A DNA stretch of 64,000 bases from Candidatus Aenigmatarchaeota archaeon. GTDB lineage: Archaea; Aenigmatarchaeota; Aenigmatarchaeia; GW2011-AR5. The position numbers were made by a program, and so were the translations under genes. This document shows positions 58,386 through 64,000 of the stretch, piece after piece. The notes beneath the pieces were generated by a model, which saw only the letters and a program-made list of their open reading frames with translations, ran no database searches and had not been told where the DNA came from. Position 1 is the first letter of the stretch. Each line of letters starts with the position of its first letter. Location: the NCBI GenBank assembly GCA_016184005.1, contig JACPDL010000003.1, forward strand, positions 484,859 through 548,858, read 5' to 3'.

Positions 58386-58865
58386 TTAGTTTTTCCTTCT
58401 TTTCGAGAAGTACTCCTTTATGCCTTCGACTGCGCCTGCTCCAAGAGTGCTAATGACTGTGTCTACTGCAGACCCCTGGCCAGGAAATTCCTTTTTGCCT
58501 ATGATATCTGTACCTAGGGCATCTCCAACATTCTTAAGCCCTTCCTGTATCGGGCCTATTTTTGCGCCTAAATGCTCCCAGCCTTCTGTTACAGTGCTTG
58601 CCAAGACTGCGCCTGACAAGTAAGCCAAGGCCTTTTCACCAGCAGTAAGACCTCTTCCAACACTGTTTTGCCAGTAAGTTTTTGAAGCCTCTGCACCAGC
58701 AAGCGCCAAAGGAACTGAGCTGAGAAATCTCCAATTATAAGCGTTATCTCCAAGACTTTTAACCAACTCAGGTTCTACTGTTGCTCCGAGCGCCCAAGTG
58801 CCAAGAGCACCGGCCCCTATAGCTAACGGGGTTTTGTAATCATTCCATAGTTTTCTTGCGTTCAT
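58386..58865 (-). CDS. Unknown membrane-associated protein
   Basis: 159 residues. Segments with Ala/Gly-rich hydrophobic character at ~14-29 (LAIGAGALGTWALGAT), 48-60 and 78-92 (ALAYLSGAVLASTVTEG), and a basic C-terminus (EYFSKRRKN). No family recognised. A promoter-like ATATAAAG precedes the ATG. Confidence 0.62.
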   Translation of the reverse strand: MNARKLWNDYKTPLAIGAGALGTWALGATVEPELVKSLGDNAYNWRFLSSVPLALAGAEASKTYWQNSVGRGLTAGEKALAYLSGAVLASTVTEGWEHLGAKIGPIQEGLKNVGDALGTDIIGKKEFPGQGSAVDTVISTLGAGAVEGIKEYFSKRRKN

Positions 58866-58927
58866 AATTATCTACTTTATATTTGTTACTCTCAAGTAGT
58901 ATATATAGATATCTATTCTGTGCTATC

Positions 58928-58937
58928 ATTTAAATAT
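58928..58937 (+). promoter_or_regulatory. Box A for tRNA-Arg
   Basis: ATTTAAATAT lies 25-34 bases before the tRNA 5' end at 58962, the spacing expected for an archaeal TATA box acting on a mature-5'-end-proximal start. Confidence 0.6.
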
Positions 58938-58983
58938 CGTAGGCGGTAAACTGCCCTTACTGCCCCTGTAGTTTAGTCTGGAT

Positions 58984-59037
58984 AAGCCCTTTTGTGCAAG
59001 TAAACGCACGAAAGGGTTTGCGGAAAGTAAACCAGAA
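58984..59037 (+). other. tRNA-Arg intron 1 (D loop, 54 nt)
   Basis: Central helix CTGG (58978-58981) with CCAG (59032-59035), bulges ATA and AAA; cutting after the second bulge base leaves A21 to join T20a. The intron begins AAGCCC like the others and contains GTGCAAG..CGCAC and TTTGCGGAAAG. The outer helix is weaker than for introns 2 and 3. Confidence 0.82.
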
Positions 59038-59054
59038 AGAATGCGAGCTTGCGG

Positions 59055-59134
59055 AAAGCCCTTTGCACATGGTAAACGTGCAAAGCGCTTGCGGAAATAA
59101 GCTTGCGGAAAATAAGCTTCCGCAATTTGCAAAC
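59055..59134 (+). other. tRNA-Arg intron 2 (37/38, 80 nt)
   Basis: Outer helix CGAGC/GCTTG, central helix TTGC (59049-59052) with GCAA (59129-59132), bulges GGA and ACA. Contains hairpins CTTTGCAC/GTGCAAAG and TTGCGGAA/TTCCGCAA. About 69 nt are shared with intron 3 with one A indel. Confidence 0.9.
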
Positions 59135-59155
59135 AGCTTGTGACTCGGGTTCGAA

Positions 59156-59235
59156 AAGCCCTTTGCACATGGTAAACGTGCAAAGCGCTTGCGGAAATAA
59201 GCTTGCGGAAATAAGCTTCCGCAACGGCACGAAAT
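59156..59235 (+). other. tRNA-Arg intron 3 (59/60, T loop, 80 nt)
   Basis: Outer helix GGG/CCC, central helix TTCG (59150-59153) with CGAA (59231-59234 region), bulges AAA and ATT; cutting after the second bulge base restores T loop TTCGAAT. Body nearly identical to intron 2; only the ~10 nt nearest the 3' junction differ, and these match the new exon context. Confidence 0.9.
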
Positions 59236-59249
59236 TCCCGGCGGGGGCA

Positions 59250-60071
59250 TCAGAGAACTATTATTGCAATCAGCGCGAGAGTCACGTACAACAGAAACAT
59301 CTTCTCAAAATATTTTCTGACAAAATGGCTGTCCAACCGAGCCGCTGACAGCAGCACGAGCGGTATAAAAATCAGAAACCTGAAATCGTCCAGAACGTAG
59401 AACAACGCCGCCAGCGACAGCAGACAAAGGGCGTTTGAGGCGTAGTACGCGGCTCTGGCAATCTTTGTGCCAAAAAATACCGCCGTGCTATTTACGTGCG
59501 CCTTCCTGTCGGCAGGGTAGTCGTTTATCTCGTTCTCGAGCTGGCCCACTGTCGAAACAAAGAATGCCAACAGGGTTCCAGCCACAAGCAGCGGCGCACT
59601 GAAATTCTCAACGAGAGCCGGCAGCACAAAAAGTGTTGTTATGAAAATCCCGTGGGACAGCAGATCAATAACAGGCATGGACTTGAACCTGTACGAGTAC
59701 AGGAAGGCGTTTGCCATCATCAGCCCGTAGAGAGGCAGCACTGCCGGTAGAAATACCGAGGCAATAAGCACTCCGCCCAGAAGCAGAATCAGCGACTCCA
59801 AGAGAGCCTCGCTTCTTGTTATCCTGCCCGATGAAATCGGATTCTTTTTTATTTTTACCGGGTTCCTGGCGTCGTTTTTCCAGTCAAAATAATTGTTTAT
59901 GCACATGGCGTAGGCCAGGTACAGGACAACAAGCAGGATGGAGTAAATGATTTTGTACCCGTCAAAGACCCCCAGGAAATAATACGCAAAGAAGAATGTC
60001 AGGACTGTTATGGGCAGCCAGCCGGCCACATCGGTCAGACGCAGATTTTTTAACATATAAAAAAGTTTCAT
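59250..60071 (-). CDS. UbiA-family prenyltransferase
   Basis: 273 residues, about eight membrane helices. The first aspartate-rich motif is in INNYFDWKNDARNPVKIKKNP (N/D-x3-D) and a second near NEINDYPADRKAH. Family members attach isoprenyl chains to small acceptors; in archaea this includes DGGGP synthase. CarS at 62125 acts on such lipids, so a lipid role is plausible but a quinone or heme role cannot be ruled out. Confidence 0.9.
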   Translation of the reverse strand: MKLFYMLKNLRLTDVAGWLPITVLTFFFAYYFLGVFDGYKIIYSILLVVLYLAYAMCINNYFDWKNDARNPVKIKKNPISSGRITRSEALLESLILLLGGVLIASVFLPAVLPLYGLMMANAFLYSYRFKSMPVIDLLSHGIFITTLFVLPALVENFSAPLLVAGTLLAFFVSTVGQLENEINDYPADRKAHVNSTAVFFGTKIARAAYYASNALCLLSLAALFYVLDDFRFLIFIPLVLLSAARLDSHFVRKYFEKMFLLYVTLALIAIIVL

Positions 60072-60112
60072 TAGATTAGATATAACAAATAGTTATTAAT
60101 TAGGTTGCGCAA

Positions 60113-61252
60113 ATGAAAGTTAATCTTATTTCTGAGGCTGAGATGATAAACAACTTCGGCGAGGGTATATGGGCCGTTTACAGACAGCAGTCAAGGGGGC
60201 TTGAAAAGGCCGGGGTCAAGGTCATCTATAACAAATTTGTGAACGACCTGTCGGACGTTGTACATATACACACCTTTGGGACACTGGCTTACATGAAAGC
60301 ATCGCTGACAAAGAAACCAGTGGTCATATCGGCACACACGCTGCCCAAGGAAGTAATAGGCAGCGTTGCCCATTCTTCGGCGGTATCAGATTTTTTCCAT
60401 TACTACCTTCCATATTTCTACTCCAAAGCCGACGTCATAGTTGCACCGTCGGAATTCACCAAGAAATCCCTGGAGGAGCACGGCATAAAAGCCCCGATAT
60501 TCGTCGTGAGCAACGGGGTTGACACAAAAAAATTCAGGTTTTCCACCGGTGGGCGCAGGGAGTTCAGGAAGAAATACGGGATTCGCATGGATGAGCTGAT
60601 GGTCTACTGCGTCGGCCAGGTAATACTGCGGAAAGGCCTGGAGAAATTTATAAGACTTGCGCGGGAATTTCCGAAGATAAAATTTGTATGGATAGGCCGA
60701 AGGCCGTTTGGCAACCTGTCCGGTGACAACCGACGGGTCGGCCGACTGGTCAGCGGCGCCCCAAAAAACGTCATATTTACGGGGTTTGTTAACGACATTG
60801 TGGCTGCACACAGCGCCGGAGACATATTTCTGATGCCAACGAGCTTTGAAAACGAGTGCATAGCAATACTGGAAGCCGCCTCGGTCGGCCGGGCAATACT
60901 GGTGAGCAACCTGCCGACATTTGACGGGTGGATGAACAACGGGGTTAACTGCCGGAAGTCAAACAAATATGAGGAATACAGAAAAAATTTGTCCGTTCTT
61001 ATAAAACAACAGGTCGTACGCCGGCGGCTGGGTCGCGAGGCCAGAAAAACGGCCAAAAAGAAAGATATGGAAATTGTTTCAAGAAACCTGATCAACGTCT
61101 ACAAGACGGCGATGACAAACGAAACAAATACCGGCGACATCGGAATAACATTCGGGCAGAAATTTGTGGTGCTTTTAGCATTGCTACTATTTGCGGCTGC
61201 CGGGCTGCTATTTTTTATAAAAGACAGGGTAATACCAAGATTTAGCAATTAA
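60113..61252 (+). CDS. GT4-family glycosyltransferase with C-terminal membrane anchor
   Basis: 379 residues. GT-B fold motifs: N-terminal SEAEMINNFGEGIWAVYRQQ, IVAPSEFTKKSLEEHG, FVVSNGVDTKKF, YCVGQVILRKGLEKFI and the donor-binding LMPTSFENECIAILEAASVGRAIL (EX7E). The C-terminal segment FVVLLALLLFAAAGLLFFIK is a membrane helix. Likely transfers sugars to a membrane lipid or lipid-linked glycan. Confidence 0.92.
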   Translation: MKVNLISEAEMINNFGEGIWAVYRQQSRGLEKAGVKVIYNKFVNDLSDVVHIHTFGTLAYMKASLTKKPVVISAHTLPKEVIGSVAHSSAVSDFFHYYLPYFYSKADVIVAPSEFTKKSLEEHGIKAPIFVVSNGVDTKKFRFSTGGRREFRKKYGIRMDELMVYCVGQVILRKGLEKFIRLAREFPKIKFVWIGRRPFGNLSGDNRRVGRLVSGAPKNVIFTGFVNDIVAAHSAGDIFLMPTSFENECIAILEAASVGRAILVSNLPTFDGWMNNGVNCRKSNKYEEYRKNLSVLIKQQVVRRRLGREARKTAKKKDMEIVSRNLINVYKTAMTNETNTGDIGITFGQKFVVLLALLLFAAAGLLFFIKDRVIPRFSN

Positions 61253-61264
61253 ATAGTATAAAAA

Positions 61265-61370
61265 TAAATATCTTCAGGCTAAAACCCGAAATATTCTATC
61301 GGAAAGCAAAGCTTTTTGAGCATAAACTGTCTGAAGGTCGTAGTAAGGCTGCATTCATTGCAATAAAATA
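61265..61370. repeat. Hairpin element family D, copy 1
   Basis: TAAATATCTTCAGGCTAAAA then CCCGAAATATT forms a long stem; shared later blocks are CTGAAGGT, GTAGTAA and ATTCAT. Paired with the copy at 62656; TTC/GAA here corresponds to TTT/AAA there, preserving the stem. Confidence 0.8.
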
Positions 61371-61403
61371 TTGTTTCATTTGAAAACTGCAAAGAGGTCT
61401 GTC

Positions 61404-62117
61404 ATGAGGATATCCGTTGTAATACCTACACTAAACGAAGGCAGATACATCGATGGCACGCTGTTCCACATAGTAAAGCAGAAACCGCATGAGATAATCA
61501 TAGCTGACGCGCATTCTGAAGATGCCACGGTTAAAACAGCAAAAAAGTATGGTTGCAAAGTCGTTTATTCCAAGCGCGGGGCCGCCTCTTACGGCAGGAA
61601 TGCAGGGGCAAAGGCTGCAACGGGTGATGTGCTTCTCTTCCTCGATGCTGATACCATAGCCTTCCCGAACTTGCTGGAAATCATTAAAAGAGATTTCAGA
61701 AAGGACAGCGAGCTTGCCGGCTGGACATGCCTGATCTACGGCTTCTCGCCGAGCTGGAAGGAGCAGATACTGTACAACATGAGCAACAATATCATTGAAT
61801 TCCTGACAAAATACATGAAGAAGCCCCATGCGCCCGGCATAGTTACAGCTGTCAGAAAAGGCGTGTTCGAAAAGGTCGGCGGCTTCAACGAGAACATGCG
61901 CGTCATGGAAGACCATGACCTTGCTTTGCGCGTAGGCAAACAGGGCCGCTTCATGTTCTCAAAGGACACGTGCGTGTTCACGTCAACAAGAAGGATGAAC
62001 AAATGGGGCGGGCGGGGCTTAATAAAGAAATACTCCAAGATATATTTGAGCTATTTGCTTCGCAGGAAAAACTTCTACAAAAAAGCACATATGGTGGACT
62101 ACGAAGTGATAAGATAG
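61404..62117 (+). CDS. GT2-family glycosyltransferase
   Basis: 237 residues from MRISVVIPTLNEGRYIDGTL. GT-A signatures: VVIPTLNEGRYI, IIADAHSEDATV, DVLLFLDADT (DxD near residue 90) and GGFNENMRVMEDHDLALRVG. A C-terminal basic region follows without clear membrane helix. Located between two lipid/glycan genes. Confidence 0.92.
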   Translation: MRISVVIPTLNEGRYIDGTLFHIVKQKPHEIIIADAHSEDATVKTAKKYGCKVVYSKRGAASYGRNAGAKAATGDVLLFLDADTIAFPNLLEIIKRDFRKDSELAGWTCLIYGFSPSWKEQILYNMSNNIIEFLTKYMKKPHAPGIVTAVRKGVFEKVGGFNENMRVMEDHDLALRVGKQGRFMFSKDTCVFTSTRRMNKWGGRGLIKKYSKIYLSYLLRRKNFYKKAHMVDYEVIR

Positions 62118-62124
62118 TGATTCC

Positions 62125-62643
62125 ATGGTTTTGCTTCTCCTTCTTCAGGCGCTCTGGTTCATAGCGCCGGCTTACGTGGCCAATGGCTTCCCGCCTGTTG
62201 TACGGGGCAAAAAGCCTCTGGATTTTAGGAAGAAGATTGGCAAATATCCTGTGTTAGGCAATGGTAAAACTTTTGAAGGCACTATAGGCGGAATTCTTGC
62301 AGGCATTTTTGTGGGCTTAGTGCAAATAACTTACCAATCACAGCTACCACCAGAATTAGGATTGGCACATTTCACACTGCCAATTGTAGTTGCATTGGGT
62401 ATAGGCGCAATATTTGGCGACTTAATAGGCGCTTTCATAAAGAGAAGGATGGGCATGCCGCGCGGTCATCCTGCTTGGCTTTTAGACCAGCTTGATTTTC
62501 TGACTGTATCTGTTTTAGCAGCAGGTCTTTTCTATAGGCCGTCTGCAGCTATAATCCTGACATTATTCCTGCTCACGCCTCCTATACACTGGCTGACAAA
62601 CTATATCGCATACAAAGCGAAGATAAAAAAGACGCCGTGGTAA
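62125..62643 (+). CDS. carS: CDP-archaeol synthase
   Basis: 172 residues, 4-5 membrane helices. LWFIAPAYVANGFPPVV, KTFEGTIGGILAGI, FGDLIGAFIKRRMGMPRGHPAWLLDQLDF match CarS/DUF46, which makes CDP-archaeol from unsaturated archaetidic acid. Starts 7 bases after the GT2 stop. Confidence 0.95.
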   Translation: MVLLLLLQALWFIAPAYVANGFPPVVRGKKPLDFRKKIGKYPVLGNGKTFEGTIGGILAGIFVGLVQITYQSQLPPELGLAHFTLPIVVALGIGAIFGDLIGAFIKRRMGMPRGHPAWLLDQLDFLTVSVLAAGLFYRPSAAIILTLFLLTPPIHWLTNYIAYKAKIKKTPW

Positions 62644-62655
62644 ATTTCAAAACAG

Positions 62656-62757
62656 TAAATATCTTTGGGTTAAAGCCCAAAATATTTTCACATGAATTTA
62701 GAAGTAAAATATGAACGGCCTGAAGGTAGTAGTAAAACTAAATTCATAGCGATAAAT
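62656..62757. repeat. Hairpin element family D, copy 2
   Basis: TAAATATCTTTGGGTTAAAG then CCCAAAATATT forms the first stem; ATGAATTTAG pairs with CTAAATTCAT around CGGCCTGAAGGTAGTAGTAA. Shares these blocks with 61265-61370. Lies between carS and the radical SAM gene. Confidence 0.82.
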
Positions 62758-62787
62758 ACTCTTTAATCCAAATTCATCAGAGACCTT

Positions 62788-63807
62788 ATGGAACTTAGAG
62801 AAGAAATAATGGAAAAAGACCACTCCAGATTGAATAAGCACCCTCAATTAGTAACGGATCTGAAAGTGCTCAATATAATTATTAAAGAAATACCAAATTT
62901 TGTTTCTATTAGTGCTAAACAAGCCTGGACAAAAAAGATACATGCTAGTTCTGCAGCTATAGATATTTCCACAGCTTGCAATCTAAGGTGTGTACACTGC
63001 TATGTTTATAGAAACGAAAAGGTTCCTTACGAGTTTAACAGACTATCTCAAATGTCTGATGAAGAGTGGATAGCACGCATAGAACGCCTCAAAAAAGAGC
63101 ACCCACACATAAATCATGTAACTTGGGTAGGCGGCGAGCCGCTCATGAAAAGAGAACTCTTAAGAAAAGGAACAACGCTTTTCAAATACAACTGGATAAT
63201 TACCAACGGGACGCTGCCAATTCCGGAAGACTTCGAGAATACAACCCTCATAATCTCTCTTGATGGGCCCGAAGAGTATCATGACCAGATACGTGGAAAA
63301 GACGTCTATTCAAGGGCAAAAAATAACATAATGAAAACAAAAGCAAATGTTTATGCTCATTGTGTTATCAACAGTAAGAATAAAGATAGTATAGAGAAAT
63401 TAGTAGAAGAATGGATAGGCACTAATCTAAAAGGCATTAGATTCAGTTTTCATACGCCAGAATACGGAGTGGAAGATCCTCTCTGGCTATCTGCTGATGA
63501 ACGAGACAATATTGTCAAGCAAATATCGATGCTCAAAGAAAAGTACGGGAATTTTATCTGGATGACAAAAATTGAGATAGAAGCCTTGAAGTCAGAAAAT
63601 CAGCTGAAGGTATTCGGTGATAACTGTCTTTTAAAAAACGGGGCAAACATATCACTTGACAATAAAGGCGATGTGAAAAAGCCTTGCGTGATGGGCCCAA
63701 CAGCTGATTGCAATAGATGTGGCTGCACAGTGCCGCCGATGCTATACGCCATAGCAAAAAAAAATCATATCCCTACAGCTTTGAATCTTGCAAAATCATT
63801 TTGTTAA
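62788..63807 (+). CDS. Radical SAM protein with C-terminal cysteine cluster
   Basis: 339 residues. STACNLRCVHCYVYRNEK gives the CxxxCxxC cluster (about residues 66-73); HVTWVGGEPLMKRELL and TLIISLDGPEEYHD are core motifs. C-terminal cysteines (NCLLKNG, PCVMGP, DCNRCGC) suggest an auxiliary SPASM-like cluster. Start could be 62788 or 62809. Substrate unknown; placement after carS might hint at lipid modification, which is inference. AT-rich codons. Confidence 0.9.
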   Translation: MELREEIMEKDHSRLNKHPQLVTDLKVLNIIIKEIPNFVSISAKQAWTKKIHASSAAIDISTACNLRCVHCYVYRNEKVPYEFNRLSQMSDEEWIARIERLKKEHPHINHVTWVGGEPLMKRELLRKGTTLFKYNWIITNGTLPIPEDFENTTLIISLDGPEEYHDQIRGKDVYSRAKNNIMKTKANVYAHCVINSKNKDSIEKLVEEWIGTNLKGIRFSFHTPEYGVEDPLWLSADERDNIVKQISMLKEKYGNFIWMTKIEIEALKSENQLKVFGDNCLLKNGANISLDNKGDVKKPCVMGPTADCNRCGCTVPPMLYAIAKKNHIPTALNLAKSFC

Positions 63808-63869
63808 GTAATTTTCTGTAACTGTTACTACTGAACTTAACCTACGAAGGATATAAATCTTTAAATTGA

Positions 63870-63889
63870 CCACCGTATAAATACGGTGG
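63870..63889. repeat. Terminal palindrome of IS200/IS605 element
   Basis: CCACCGTATAAATACGGTGG, a perfect palindrome a few bases past the transposase stop codon. Such subterminal hairpins are the single-strand recognition sites of Y1 transposases. Its form (CCACC...GGTGG) closely resembles the CTAAAG hairpins elsewhere in the window. Confidence 0.8.
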
Positions 63890-63892
63890 AAT

Positions 63893-64000
63893 TCATGAGC
63901 CTTGATTCCGTACGTAATTCTCCAGTCTCTCATATGTCTGCTCACCGACGGAATCAAAGAAGTATGCGGGAGACCAGAAGTGACCGCCCCACAACTTCTT
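63893..64000 (-). mobile_element. tnpA: 3' end of IS200/IS605-family TnpA (runs off right edge)
   Basis: The last 35 residues of a Y1 transposase: KLWGGHFWSPAYFFDSVGE then YERLENYVRNQGS and stop at 63893. The LWGGHFWSPSYF motif and VENYIRNQ ending are typical of IS200 TnpA C-termini. The catalytic HUH and Tyr lie beyond the window edge. Confidence 0.9.

Larger units (their letters stand above)
58962..59249 (+). tRNA. tRNA-Arg (anticodon GCG) with three introns
   Basis: Exons 58962-58983, 59038-59054, 59135-59155 and 59236-59249 join to a 74-nt tRNA. Acceptor stem GCCCCTG/CGGGGGC, discriminator A73; D arm GTTT...GAAT with GG at 18-19; anticodon arm CGAGC-TTGCGGA-GCTTG with anticodon G34-C35-G36 (Arg CGC/CGU); 4-nt variable loop TGAC; T arm TCGGG-TTCGAAT-CCCGG. 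Intron positions are D loop (20a/21), 37/38 and 59/60. Each junction forms a bulge-helix-bulge with a 4-bp central helix and 3-nt bulges. The gene directly abuts the stop codon of the convergent UbiA-family gene. Confidence 0.92.

Noticed and set aside
58140..58453. Forward frames over the Zn-ribbon/EF-1 beta operon
   Set aside because: Antisense shadows; the reverse strand carries a zinc-ribbon with correct cysteine spacing and overlapping stops and starts.
58926..59348. Overlapping frames over the tRNA region encoding repeats such as FRKRFARLPCAKGF
   Set aside because: They are readings of the repeated tRNA introns on both strands, not proteins.
62788..63807. Assigning the radical SAM gene as tetraether synthase because it follows carS
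   Set aside because: It is shorter than known Tes proteins and its C-terminal cysteines look SPASM-like; neighbourhood alone is not enough.

Overview
The window is archaeal. It encodes TATA-binding protein, an MCM helicase, FEN1, archaeal EF-1 beta, the GatD/GatE amidotransferase, two diphthamide enzymes (Dph5, Dph6), CDP-archaeol synthase (CarS), archaeal-type TadA/TadC pilus or secretion motors, and a tRNA whose introns carry bulge-helix-bulge splice motifs. The many small unrecognised membrane and secreted proteins, abundant toxin-antitoxin pairs and overlapping genes fit an uncultivated, possibly DPANN-type, archaeon. The sequence alone does not fix the lineage.

Layout. 1-6 kb: a beta-propeller protein, a Hef-type helicase without its nuclease half, and a membrane thiol-redox cluster (DipZ/TlpA-like thioredoxin, a CcdA with circularly permuted order, a thioredoxin lipoprotein with a Met-containing heptad repeat) next to a winged-helix regulator. 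6-11.4 kb: VapBC, a PurM-like protein, a Nudix hydrolase, a methyltransferase, and an MNT/HEPN cassette sitting between a broken and an intact copy of the 5' end of an ERCC4 (XPF-type) nuclease gene. 11.4-18.8 kb: a forward run with agmatinase-family protein, Dph5 and a DUF357 protein, then a reverse replication/transcription group (intein-bearing MCM, OB-fold RPA-like protein, TBP). 18.9-34 kb: metabolism (YjbQ family, pterin dehydratase, Dph6, a four-subunit 2-oxoacid:ferredoxin oxidoreductase, MTA phosphorylase, aldehyde dehydrogenase, GatD/MBL/GatE, membrane-anchored PQQ-type sugar dehydrogenase) mixed with unrecognised small proteins. 34-37.5 kb: VapBC flanked by 22-bp direct repeats, a PIN/AbrB pair and orphan small genes.

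37.5-56 kb is a long cluster for a type IV pilus-like or secretion machine. It holds paralogous four-helix membrane proteins, coiled-coil proteins, an intein-bearing TadA/FlaI-type ATPase, a double-domain TadC/FlaJ platform, four tiny one-helix proteins missed by ordinary length cut-offs, and a series of large single-anchor proteins, several with an N-terminal K-G then hydrophobic segment like archaeal class III prepilin signals. 56-64 kb: FEN1, a GbsR/MarR-type regulator, a Zn-ribbon/EF-1 beta operon, a tRNA-Arg(GCG) gene with three introns, UbiA-family prenyltransferase, two glycosyltransferases, CarS, a radical SAM protein and the 3' end of an IS200/IS605 TnpA gene.

Between the genes lie several families of dispersed hairpin elements. 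Copies within a family differ in sequence but keep their base pairing. Many contain a CTAAAG-type loop, and their ends resemble the palindrome beside the IS200/IS605 transposase at the right edge.
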